This document shows positions 1 to 11,700 of a DNA stretch of 64,000 nucleotides, piece after piece; position 1 is the stretch's first letter; every line of letters begins with the position of its first letter. Under the pieces are notes generated by a model. It made no database searches. It saw only the letters and a program-made list of their open reading frames with translations, and was not told the DNA's origin. A program made the translations under genes and the position numbers. Source of the stretch: Wuchereria bancrofti (lineage: Eukaryota; Nematoda; Chromadorea; Rhabditida; Onchocercidae). The stretch covers positions 1,114,281-1,178,280 of the forward strand of contig SSBO01000013.1 in NCBI GenBank assembly GCA_005281725.1. Reading direction: 5' to 3'.

Positions 1-176
1 CTTTTTCCTAAAATAATGCAACAAAAATAATACAAATATTATCTACGAAGTATAAATGAGAGAAAAGATGAAAAGACCAATAGAATTACTTCATTAATTA
101 ATACATTTTGCAATTATAAGTAAAGCGAAGTGGAAAGAGAAACAAAAAAACAAATAAATAAAATAAACAAACACAC

Positions 177-260
177 CGGTAATAAAAGCAAATCTTGATA
201 CTAAAATATCTGAGATTTCCTTAATTTTAGTCCGTTTATTGCCAACGTCCATAAAACCAT
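177..260 (-). pseudogene. Copy B version of SEC14-gene exon c
   Basis: This 84-nt exon matches 28789-28872 and keeps length and phase. It follows a TTTATAG acceptor. The encoded segment differs by two residues (T for I, V for A) from DVGNKRIKIKEISDILASRF in copy A. Its donor is CCG|GTGTGT instead of CAG|GTATGT, so it is weaker. The exon itself is open. It is marked pseudogene only because a companion exon in the same block (about 6846-6998) is frameshifted. It could be a normal allele. Confidence 0.5.
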
Positions 261-559
261 CTATAAATGTGAAAATAATTAATTGACAATAAAATATTAC
301 AAAAAAAGAAATGTAATATTTAGATATTATCAAAATTAAATTGACTTAGAATATGTCATTTGATTGACAATATTTTTATGACTAATGCATACATATTGTT
401 AATAAAAAAGTTAATAATTGATTAAATATTTTTAAGTTTCTATTTTATATTCTCCTTACATAACAAGGAGGAAAGACTATTTTTATTGAATAATAAAAGA
501 AATTCAAATTAGACAACAAAATTCAAAAATAGAATATAAATTTGACGATAGTTTTTGGT

Positions 560-1250
560 AAAAATAATGGTAATTTGAAGATAAGAATAAAGAAAGCATA
601 ATAGTAAAAGTAATAATAATAACATGATAGTGATTATGACAATAATGATGTTGGAGAAAGAAGTGGTAGTGATAAAAATACATGTCGTTTGTAAATCTTA
701 TATTATTAATATCATTCTTATGATAAGCTATTATTCAATTATAATTGTTATTATCAGCATTTTTAATTCCATCATTAATATGCTATTAACATATTCTATT
801 ATAAATATATTATTATATTCTATTATAAATATGCGTTAATTATTATTGATTATCACTGTTAATGATAGAAGTATGAGCATTACTAAAATTAGTTTCAGTG
901 GTTGTAGGAGTAGCTGTCGTAATAGAATTATTCATAACAACTGATAACGAATATATGCAATGATTATTGAAGTAATGATAGTAGTAAGTGTTTATCACTA
1001 AATGTAATATTATCAGCAACACTATAAATAATAGTTATCACGGCAATTGATAATCAGTAAAGCAGCAATTATGGCGGTGACAATAGTAGTATTTAATTAA
1101 TGCAATTGTTGCAATTTCAATATTAATAGTGGTGGAAGAAGTAGTAGCGGTAAAAGAAGTAGTAGTGGTCTTTATAACAAATAATAACGGCGGTAATGTC
1201 AACCAACAACGACAAACAACAACCATATAGAGTTAATAATAGTAACCACT
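560..1250. repeat. Degenerate trinucleotide-rich tract
   Basis: Long runs of imperfect TAA, GTA, TTA and ACA triplets occur here, with one stretch of GTAGTAG and GGTGG motifs near 1130-1170 and CAACAACGACAAACAACAAC-like sequence near 1200. The homologous tract in copy A (about 29230-29900) has the same character with unit gains and losses. Short open frames here (for example 624-839) are a product of the triplet composition and are not called as genes. Confidence 0.6.
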
Positions 1251-1467
1251 GTTAAAAAAACTGGCTTTTGTCATAATTAGCATATATAATTAGGTATATT
1301 GTCGTAGGCGCAAACGTAAAAAATTTTATAACTTATTATATCATATTTAACAAAAAAAATTTTTCCTTTTAAAAAAAAATGAAAGTCAATAAAATTACGA
1401 TTGAAAAAAAAGAACTAAGAAGAAAGAGACAAAGTCTCGTCATGTTAATTTTATGATATTAAAGTTG

Positions 1468-1497
1468 AACGAGCTATTTCCTGAGCTCGTTTTTTTC
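1468..1497. other. Small hairpin followed by T run
   Basis: Arms AACGAGCT and AGCTCGTT are separated by 8 bases and followed by a run of T. Copy A (about 30147-30190) keeps a 7-bp version of the stem and an even longer T run. It resembles a hairpin-plus-T terminator in shape, but nothing transcribed is recognisable beside it, and in a nuclear nematode genome this may be incidental. Confidence 0.3.
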
Positions 1498-2675
1498 TTT
1501 TTTCATTTCTTGAAATGACCTTCAAAAATATCGAAAAATTTTTTCGTTATAATAAAAAACTAAAAAAATTGAGTAAGAACAAAATAATGAAAGTTCAAAA
1601 TTAATAAAAAATCCGGCTAATCTCTTTTTGAGATAAAATTTGATATCTTAGCATTTAATCTCTATACCGAATTGCTAATAATTTTTCCGCTTTTTTTTCA
1701 CAAGTACTTTTCATAATTAAAAAAAAGAATATTTACAAAAAAATTGAACGAACAAAAAATGATAGAATAGTATTGCAAAAAGATATTTAAAGGAATAGAA
1801 ATGCAATTCTTCCAGATCTCATTTTATTTTCCATTTAAAAAATTCCACTATTTTTCTGGTTAAAAAGATTTACTTCTAATGTGAAAATTTATATTAAATG
1901 TGTTGCGATATAAAAAATGTCATATCATAAATGAATTTTAAAAATAAGTAAATCTTTAGAAAGTTTAAAAAATTAATCTGTAATCGATATTTGTCATAAA
2001 AATTGCGATGAAAATGATAGAAATAATAATTAGAAAAAACAGATATTTTATTTTGTTATTTTATGCATTATTTAACAAATTTTAGATTTTTCATTACATA
2101 AACGAATTTAATTGATTCAGTATTTCTTGTCTTTTCGTGATAACAATAATCCAAATCTAAACTGAAAATTTCATGGATCAAATCATTAATATAGTCCTAT
2201 TTATTATTCTAGTGTAATTGATGGTTCAGGACGTTTCAAAGACAAACTAATTAACAATTTCGAAATAATATTTCAAAATCGAGACTTCTAAAATAGTTTA
2301 AGTTCAAGTACAAATTAACAGATTCTGCCAAGCGAAAAATAAATATCATAGACACAAATCCTAATAAACTATCATCACAAAATAGATTAAAAAAATCAAT
2401 GTGTGATCAATGATTCCTCAATTTGCTGATTATTTAAATATCAAACAATGAATCATTTAAGTATCTCAAAAACAACTATGATCGTACTTTTTAGTAAAAT
2501 AAAGAATTTTAATGCAAAAATGTAAGTTATACACCACAAAAATTTAATCTAAACAATAATTAAAATCGAAATTAAAAAGACTTTTTAAACAGTATTTGAT
2601 TATTGCCTTGATTATTAATATGCATGGGATCATATCTTCTTGTCATTTCATTACATATTAGTAATTTCTTGATAA

Positions 2676-2818
2676 GAGATTGGATGAATGCGCAAATGCG
2701 CAAATGGATTAATTGGATGAATTAAAGGAATTGAAGAGGAAATGACGATTACTTGAGGCGGATCCGGTCTATGATATTGTGAATGATTTAGGATTAAAGC
2801 AATTCGATCGGTCGATGA
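2676..2818 (+). other. Conserved protein-like block, disrupted
   Basis: The block is conserved in copy A (31377-31515) much better than its surroundings. On the plus strand it reads as protein-like fragments: DWMNAQMRKWINWMN in one frame, then LDELKELKRK, a TGA, and RLLEADPVYDIVNDLGLKQF in another. Both copies share the frame change and the stop. Over the second part, two of the four A/B differences are silent and two are K-to-N and K-to-R. The minus strand also has an open frame, but with less conservative changes. It may be an old gene relic or a conserved non-coding element. I do not recognise a family. The exact artefact copy lies at 4366-4508. Confidence 0.4.
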
Positions 2819-3670
2819 TAATGATAATTATAATACAATTTCTCCAGGACTTTTTTATCTTTTTATTTTCGTTACAATTATTATATTTTCATCACAGTAT
2901 AATCATTATTATTAAAAATATATTTATTTTAGTAAAAATTCACATTTATCGTTCAAAAGAGATTGGAGCGCTTTAGTTATCAGCATCATTGTATTATTCA
3001 TTATTGTTATTATTATTATTATTATTATTATCAAAAATATATCGTAGTAAAATTCCAAATTTATGGTGAAAAAGATTGAATAATCCTCATCATTAATATC
3101 ACTATTATTATTTATCATAGTTGTCATCAAAAATATATTTTAATAAAATTCTAAATTTATCATGAAAGTGATATTGAATAATTTTTGTTATCGTGAATAA
3201 CTCTTCGTATTGTCATAACAACTACTATATCATTATCATAACTATCATCATAAATATCTTTTAATAAAATTACAAATTTTTAATGGTAAAGTGATCAAGG
3301 TTTCAAAACAAAAATAGCAAACAGCAAGTTGAAACTGTGTTTACATCAAGATAGAATGTCCTTTTTTTTGGTATTTTCTAAAACACAGATAAAAGTGACA
3401 AAAAAAGACAAATATGACCAATTTGAATTTGTGAAAAGTGAAACAATTGATTTAATTTAAATGTTTTCAACGAATTTATAAAATTTACAAAGAGTTATTG
3501 ATTGACTGAAATGAAAACAATAGCATACCATAAAATACGTATGTGAAAAATTAATCAATAATTTATACTTTCTAAATTAGTATGAAATTTGCATTAATTT
3601 CACAACTATATTACCTACAATTAATCACATTTGATAATTAGCTTACAATTTAGTTTTAAAAGTATAATAN

Positions 3671-5359
3671 TAATCGATATTTGTCATAAAAATTGCGATG
3701 AAAATGATAGAAATAATAATTAGAAAAAACAGATATTTTATTTTGTTATTTTATGCATTATTTAACAAATTTTAGATTTTTCATTACATAAACGAATTTA
3801 ATTGATTCAGTATTTCTTGTCTTTTCGTGATAACAATAATCCAAATCTAAACTGAAAATTTCATGGATCAAATCATTAATATAGTCCTATTTATTATTCT
3901 AGTGTAATTGATGGTTCAGGACGTTTCAAAGACAAACTAATTAACAATTTCGAAATAATATTTCAAAATCGAGACTTCTAAAATAGTTTAAGTTCAAGTA
4001 CAAATTAACAGATTCTGCCAAGCGAAAAATAAATATCATAGACACAAATCCTAATAAACTATCATCACAAAATAGATTAAAAAAATCAATGTGTGATCAA
4101 TGATTCCTCAATTTGCTGATTATTTAAATATCAAACAATGAATCATTTAAGTATCTCAAAAACAACTATGATCGTACTTTTTAGTAAAATAAAGAATTTT
4201 AATGCAAAAATGTAAGTTATACACCACAAAAATTTAATCTAAACAATAATTAAAATCGAAATTAAAAAGACTTTTTAAACAGTATTTGATTATTGCCTTG
4301 ATTATTAATATGCATGGGATCATATCTTCTTGTCATTTCATTACATATTAGTAATTTCTTGATAAGAGATTGGATGAATGCGCAAATGCGCAAATGGATT
4401 AATTGGATGAATTAAAGGAATTGAAGAGGAAATGACGATTACTTGAGGCGGATCCGGTCTATGATATTGTGAATGATTTAGGATTAAAGCAATTCGATCG
4501 GTCGATGATAATGATAATTATAATACAATTTCTCCAGGACTTTTTTATCTTTTTATTTTCGTTACAATTATTATATTTTCATCACAGTATAATCATTATT
4601 ATTAAAAATATATTTATTTTAGTAAAAATTCACATTTATCGTTCAAAAGAGATTGGAGCGCTTTAGTTATCAGCATCATTGTATTATTCATTATTGTTAT
4701 TATTATTATTATTATTATTATCAAAAATATATCGTAGTAAAATTCCAAATTTATGGTGAAAAAGATTGAATAATCCTCATCATTAATATCACTATTATTA
4801 TTTATCATAGTTGTCATCAAAAATATATTTTAATAAAATTCTAAATTTATCATGAAAGTGATATTGAATAATTTTTGTTATCGTGAATAACTCTTCGTAT
4901 TGTCATAACAACTACTATATCATTATCATAACTATCATCATAAATATCTTTTAATAAAATTACAAATTTTTAATGGTAAAGTGATCAAGGTTTCAAAACA
5001 AAAATAGCAAACAGCAAGTTGAAACTGTGTTTACATCAAGATAGAATGTCCTTTTTTTTGGTATTTTCTAAAACACAGATAAAAGTGACAAAAAAAGACA
5101 AATATGACCAATTTGAATTTGTGAAAAGTGAAACAATTGATTTAATTTAAATGTTTTCAACGAATTTATAAAATTTACAAAGAGTTATTGATTGACTGAA
5201 ATGAAAACAATAGCATACCATAAAATACGTATGTGAAAAATTAATCAATAATTTATACTTTCTAAATTAGTATGAAATTTGCATTAATTTCACAACTATA
5301 TTACCTACAATTAATCACATTTGATAATTAGCTTACAATTTAGTTTTAAAAGTATAATA
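3671..5359. repeat. Exact duplicate of 1981-3669 across a single n
   Basis: The 1689 bases after the n at 3670 repeat 1981-3669, base for base wherever compared, including every homopolymer; unique sequence then resumes at 5360. An identical head-to-tail pair split by one n is what results when two overlapping contigs are laid end to end. The open frames at 2779-2976 and 4469-4666 are the same sequence counted twice. It is almost certainly an assembly artefact. Confidence 0.9.
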
Positions 5360-5377
5360 AATGATAACTTTACTTAC

Positions 5378-5610
5378 CCCAATTATCATCATCAGTATCA
5401 CTGTTTACTTCACTCATATATTGATGAATAATCCATCCAGCACCATACTGATTATGCTGTGAACGTTCTAAAACGAATTGATAACCGGATTCCAAAAATT
5501 TGGCTGATTTTAAAGCCTCTTTCAGTGCACGTAAATCAAAATCCATATCATAATGAAATTTTGGTGCTTCCATAGAAATAACACTATATGATTTCGGTAG
5601 CTTCCTATAG
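5378..5610 (-). pseudogene. Copy B version of SEC14-gene exon b
   Basis: It matches 32420-32655 but is 3 nt shorter (one codon lost near the FLE/ESGYQ segment). It has at least five amino-acid changes relative to copy A, including E to K, S to F, T to A and D to Y, mostly non-conservative. Acceptor (TTTTTTCAG) and donor (GTAAGT) remain good and the frame is open. The many replacement changes fit relaxed constraint or low-quality consensus. A neighbouring exon of the same block is broken, hence the type used; it may still be a live allele. Confidence 0.5.
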
Positions 5611-6845
5611 CTGAAAAAATTTTATCATTAAAGAAATATGTTTTTATCAAATTAAAAAAAACATGAAATTTTATCTATTTCTTTCTATTTTACCATCAAA
5701 TCAAAAAACAAGAAGTTTTGAAGTTTAAATTTGATAAACAAAGAAATAAAGAAATAAAAATGATTAGAAAGGAAATAAATAAAACAAAGTAATTCCGTCT
5801 TTCTTACTCTCAAAAATTAAATTCAGTTCTTTAATGACACTTTTTTCTACTGTTTTTTTAAGCTTCTGGACTCAACAATTTGTTCACTCAGCGAAGCGAG
5901 TAGGTCAAAAGGTGAAATTTTAATTGCTTTTATGACAGATCTAAATAAGAACCAAAATTTCATATTCAATCAAACTCCATATTTCATTTTTTTTCTTGTT
6001 TCTTCACATCCTATCCTTGAATTATTTAAGGACTTTTAAAATTATTTTGTATTTAAATTAAACTACTATTTCTTGGATTTTTTTATATTAACGCAAAAAT
6101 AATATTTTTTTTGCCAAACTTTTTTGAAAAATATGCATTGTAAAACTACTATTTCAAATGATATTTTTCAATGCTTGTAATTAAGTATTCCTTCATTCTT
6201 TTCAGCAACAATTATTGATAATTAAAGGAAATTAATTCAAATTTTACGACGACCTGAATATCATCTATGCATATGAAATTGAAATTAAAATTTGTAACAA
6301 AAATGAATTGTGTCACAATATTTTTATTATATTCTTTCATTTTATCATATAAATTATGATAGCAAATGATCAGTTTTTATTGAAAAAAAAATGATAGCAA
6401 AAATTGCGACGATATATCTTAATGATATGAAGTAATCTCTCATTCTCTTATCGGTATAATATTCTGTCAGAATTTCCACTGATAAAAAAGATAAAAAAGA
6501 TAATAGTATCAATGGATTATTATTTATTATTAATTAGCTAAAATCTTATCAGTGCAACATTCAGAAGATATTGCCCAACAGAAAATTTTGTAGATCAAAC
6601 TGGTGGTAAAATAACGAGAAGGTCAACAAAGAAATTATCATCCATTATATGTTATATGGTTGATTGAATGAATTGATTTGCTTATCATTTCATCAATAAT
6701 AAAACAATTATCTGTTCTTCAAAAATTTTAACGACAAACAGAGACAATTAATGATACCAATATTTATAATGAATCAAAATCAAAAAAAAAATTAAATTAA
6801 GTAATTGAGTAAAACAAATGAAAAAATGAAGAAAGAAAAAGCATA

Positions 6846-6998
6846 GATAGGTGTATTGGATAATTTATGTCGTTGACTGGTTGGGGCGCAAATTGATAAG
6901 GTTGACGCGGTCAAGCTACCGTAACATGACAGTTGACCTCCAGATGATTCCCACAGCGATCGGTTCTAATAGACGCAATGTTGTATTTCCTATTGATG
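6846..6998 (-). pseudogene. Copy B version of SEC14-gene exon a, frameshifted
   Basis: It is homologous to the open exon at 33899-34064. Relative to that copy it lacks one AAT codon and, further on, 5 nt around 6960 (CGATCGG where copy A reads CGATCGTGGCGG). This shifts the frame and gives a stop within about 15 codons. The strong donor GTATGT at the end of the copy A exon is also missing because the adjoining bases are deleted. The acceptor TTATAG is kept. As written, this exon cannot contribute the same protein segment. Consensus error is the alternative. Confidence 0.65.
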
Positions 6999-8320
6999 CT
7001 ATAAAAAAAAGTTTGCAAATTTTCATAAAATATTTAATTAGAATTAAAATATGCTACAATATAAGTATGATTTATAACTTCTTTTTAACAACAATTTGAT
7101 AAAAATTAAAAATAATTTGAAACATAAAAATAATTTATACAAAAACTTCCTTCCTGATCCTTTTTTGTTTTATTCTTTTTTTGCAAATAACTATCAAAAC
7201 GCATTAAATTTTTTAAGAGATCATTCGAACACTTTGTTTTTTTCCTTTTATCTTTTTTTATTGTCATTAATTTATTAAAAATGCTAAAGAACGTCATTTA
7301 TAATTGTAATATTTTCAGAAAACATTTTTTTTTGCGTGAAATGGTTATTGTAAATAGGTTATTTTAATTAATGAATAATTAATATTGAATAATATTGACT
7401 GCTACGTTGTCATATTTTCTTCAATTATGCTATCATTATCATATTTTTTTTTACAATTTTGATTAGAAAAAATTTATTCTTAAAAAAATAATAATTTAAA
7501 TTCTTTTTCTAAAATTCAATTTTTAAAAATTTTTTTATATTGATGATTTGTTCTTGAATATCTAAAGAATTGATTAATAGAAGATAACCAAACTTTAGCG
7601 TTTACTATCATCAAATTAAATCTTATCAATTATTTGATTGTTAAATGTCAATGATTATCATCAAATTAATTCTTTTTAATAATTTATAATTCAAAGTTTA
7701 ATTAAGAATAGAAAAAAATGAAGCATGAATAGAAAATTAATTTATAAAGTAAATGAAGAAAAGAAAAAAGACGAATTACATCAAGAAAGGTTGAAATTTC
7801 AACGATTTATTTAATTGTTATCAACTACTGATAAGAATAATAACCTGTATCAGTTGATCCCACATTTTCACCAAAAACTTTCAAGAAATGGATTTGAATA
7901 ACTACTTAAATTAGAGTGCGTAATTTTGAAATATATTATTTTGTATATCAATTAACTGATGGGTTAATATCATTGTTCGGTTGCTTGCTATGATTGATCA
8001 AATAATTAAAATTTGATAAATTATACAGCATATCGTTAGTCATTCCATCCTTATCATTTATTAATTAAAAATCTCTTTTATTCCAAATATTTTCTTGCCT
8101 GAAACAAAAAATCAATTTTCTTAAGAAAAAATGAGTGGATATATAAAAAGCACGTGCAGTTGAAAAATAAATTATTGAAATTTATTTCTTGGACGAAAAC
8201 TTTTTTTATTAAGCACTTGTCATACCAAAATCTCAAAGAATAATTAATGAATTAAAATTTTTTTTTATTCTAAATATTTTGCTATCAGAAATAGAAAAGA
8301 CTTTTATTTTTTTTTTTGAN

Positions 8321-8431
<111 letters not shown>

Positions 8432-8710
8432 GTTATATATTTCTACTAGGTTTTACTGTAAACATCATTACTCGTGTTTTTTTTTAATTATTATTTTTTT
8501 AGTAATTTGCAAAACTATCAAAAAATGTGTGCTTTTCTTCTCCTCTCCTTCTAGTTTATAATAATCTTTAACAATTGTTAATACACACAAAATTTAAATA
8601 ACATGTTCTTTTATAGTTACTAAAAAGAAATTCATATTTTATTATTATTGCTAAATTTGGTAGCACTTTATTAAAGGATGTGTTTATATAAAATTATTCA
8701 CTGTAAGAAA

Positions 8711-8773
8711 TTATTTCGAGAATTCTCGAACAGTGTTGCGATTGAATAGACATAACTTTTCAAATAAATTTTC
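8711..8773 (-). CDS. Possible terminal exon k of the SEC14-spectrin gene
   Basis: A pyrimidine-rich acceptor (TTTTTTCTTCAG) is followed by 20 codons beginning ENLFEKLCLFNRN and a TAA stop. Phase 0 matches the end of exon j at 11112. Used as drawn, it would end the protein inside the second spectrin-like unit, giving a short SEC14-only form without a RhoGEF module. The exon is short and no homologue is recognised, so a chance open frame after a good acceptor is a real alternative. The contig ends only about 390 bases further on, so later exons may be missing. Confidence 0.3.
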   Translation of the reverse strand, partial: ENLFEKLCLFNRNTVREFSK

Positions 8774-11700
8774 CTGAAGAAAAAAGAAAAATTTTTCATA
8801 GAGCTTGAAAGAGAAATATCCGACTTATCACTTTCTATCTTAGATGATAAATAAGAGAAATACATCATATGAACCCTTCTCAAAAATATCTGAGATGTTA
8901 GTTGTCAAAATGTTTTTCTTATTTCTTCTAAAAAAGAAGCCTATAAAAATTATCAAAGGATATATGAATAAAAATACTACTAAAAATAATCATAAATGAT
9001 AAGTAATAATCATAAATAGTAGATAATGATTATAAAAATGATGAGATATCACACAAACTAGAAGTTGGATAGTTGGTAATTAGTATTAACAGTAAAAACA
9101 ATACATAATTAGACTGATAAATGACAAGAATATTTTAACAGTAAAATGATTATGCTAAGAATATGAATAGGTAAGGTGGAAATGAAATGAAAGGATGATA
9201 AAGACGACAAAGTGGACAGAAGTGTCACATTATTATCGTCTTCCATATTATTCATACTGATAGACATCAGACTAATAAAAGCAATTTGTGCTTCATAGAA
9301 ATGTTGTCCAGAAACTTCGTTCCATTCCCTATTAGCCATTCATCATTTTCAATTTTAATCGGCTATTAGGGTTTCATTTAGCTACTTCAATCAGTATCGA
9401 CACAGGAATTCAGTATTCCCTTTGATATATCAAGAAAAACGACATCACTCTTGCTTTTATTGTTTTTTTTTTATTGATTCCTCCTTTTTTTTTAAAAATA
9501 AAATTTTAATTTTTAAAAAATCAGTACACATTTATCTACTCGGCTCAGTTAAAAGATATGCATTTCAGTTTTTTTATATGAGCTTGAAATCCAATTAATT
9601 ATTCACCATTAAAAATAAACTGAGTATTCCAATAATACTAAAATAATCAATAGAAAAATTACTTAGTGACGATTCAATATCCAACCAAGTTAAGATACAC
9701 AAAGATAAATACAAAAAAATTAACTCATTAACAAAAATAAACGAGCTAAATATACGATAAACAAATTAAATATATAATAATAATGGTAAAGCATGCTATA
9801 ATCATAATAACACGATAATCATGACTAAACGTATGGTAATCATAACTAATACAATAATCATGACCAAACATATGGTAATTGTAACTAGGCGTACGATAAT
9901 CATGACTGAGCATGTGAAAATTATGACCAGGCATGCGATAATCATAACTAAACGTATAGTGGTCATAACTAGGCATGGGATAATCATGACCGAGAAAGTG
10001 ATAATTATGACAGGGCAATCATCTCCAATATTTTCTAAATTACATCCTTTTGAACTTTTTCTACAAAGCAGTAATTGTGGTAAAATTTCACGAAAGCGCA
10101 ATTGCTACAATTATTCAAATATCCAACAAAAAAAATCCGTTAGAGTGTGATTTAATCTTTAGAATTAATAATTCATTAAACAAAGTGGAGATAATAGAAA
10201 ATGAAACTTCGCACGGTTTTTCCTTTTTTTTTGCTAAGAATAATGTGTATTTAATTATCAATTAACTTTTTGTGGATAGCAATAATATATTTTAAAAGTT
10301 GTAAAGTAACGAATATCCTTTTAACTTCAACATTTAGCATACCGATGATATAATTTTGAACTATTTATGGAATTTTCAGTATTTCAAGGAGAAATTGATG
10401 ATGATCAAGGCAAGATCGATAACAATGAATAGAATAGAATAAAAGGAAATGAAATGGGAGAAGTATCAATGAGAATACAAGAATGAATCTTCCTATTAGA
10501 GATAGACCAGTTTAAAAGATAGAAGTGGCATTTTCAATTGATTAGTAAATGATAAAACAAGATTATTCCAATAGGTGACAAAATAGGTTGCTGCCAAGGA
10601 TATAAGAAAAAGATTTTATAGACATAGCAAGAAAGTTAAAAATTATTTATAAGTAGCAATGTCAAAAAGAGTGAAAAATTATCAATATTGATAATGTAAC
10701 AGAGTTAGATCATTATCAATAAAGGCAAAAAAAAAAATATTTGACTTTATGTTCTGTGAATTTATAATAACGATTTGAGATAATATTAATTCTTTCTCTT
10801 ATTAATCATGTAAATAGACATCTATCTTAGTTTCTTGACTGCAAACTTTGGAGTATGCGAATTTGCTGCACAACAATATGTATGTGATTTGTGAATTAAA
10901 ATTATTTCCTCATTCTTAATCGCAATTTGAATTCAACAATATTAAGCACTTCATTCGCGGTCACAGTTTTAAATTCGTTTTTTTTTTTTAAGTCTCAACT
11001 TTGAGTTTAACAGTATTGAGAATCCTTTTGTCCTTGACCATAACTTTGGAAAGAAAGAATATTACAAATGGATGAGTGATTTCAGTGATTAAATTAACAA
11101 AATTAGCTTACTTTCCTAAATGAATCTTCAAATCGTCGAAGCTTTAAACATTGTGTAAGACGTTTTTCGTGTTTCATCCAAAATGTATCGAAACTTCGTT
11201 CTGTTTCTTCCAATTGTATAAGCATTCTTTCGATTGCTGTTACATTATGAAGCCTATAAAAAAAAGGACAATATGCAAAATAACAAAATTTGCGTAAATA
11301 AATTTAAACAACTACAAGTGCTGCAAAATTACCAAAAGTATCAATTATATAATTATCAATACTATCAATTATCAAATCATTAATTATACTTAAAGGTAAA
11401 TCAAAATGTAAATAGTTGGAATAACGGACGTACGCTACAGTACTGAATACAATTCTACGTCTGTAAACGTTTCATATCAAAACAGACGCTTCATTAAAAC
11501 AGACTTTATTTCCTAACAAATATTAAGCAAAACGCTTGAAATTTTACGTATATGTGTATGCACACATGTGTTTGTATGCATGTATGCGCCTGTCTGTATG
11601 TGTGCATGTGTGTGTATTCCTTGTTTTATTAATTTGAATACAAATGAATTAATTTCCTTTTACGTTACGGACTCAACAATAGTAACAAAGTTTTTTCTCG

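Larger units (their letters stand above)
1..8319. other. Copy B, left part: diverged duplicate of 28604-35395
   Basis: The block aligns collinearly with 28604-35395, with many substitutions and small indels. It begins already inside the homology (base 1 matches 28604) and ends at the n at 8320. Its last 1341 bases (6979-8319) recur exactly at 39917-41257, so this contig should continue into 41258-48036. It holds diverged versions of three exons of the SEC14-spectrin gene (177-260, 5378-5610, about 6846-6998). I infer either the second haplotype or a segmental duplicate; sequence alone does not separate the two. Confidence 0.85.

Noticed and set aside
1468..1497. An intrinsic transcription terminator
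   Set aside because: Hairpin plus T run has that shape, but no RNA gene precedes it and bacterial-type termination is not expected here; kept only as a hairpin.
9746..10150. Three overlapping 90-109 codon genes on both strands
   Set aside because: All are translations of a 21-bp tandem repeat whose unit is a multiple of three.
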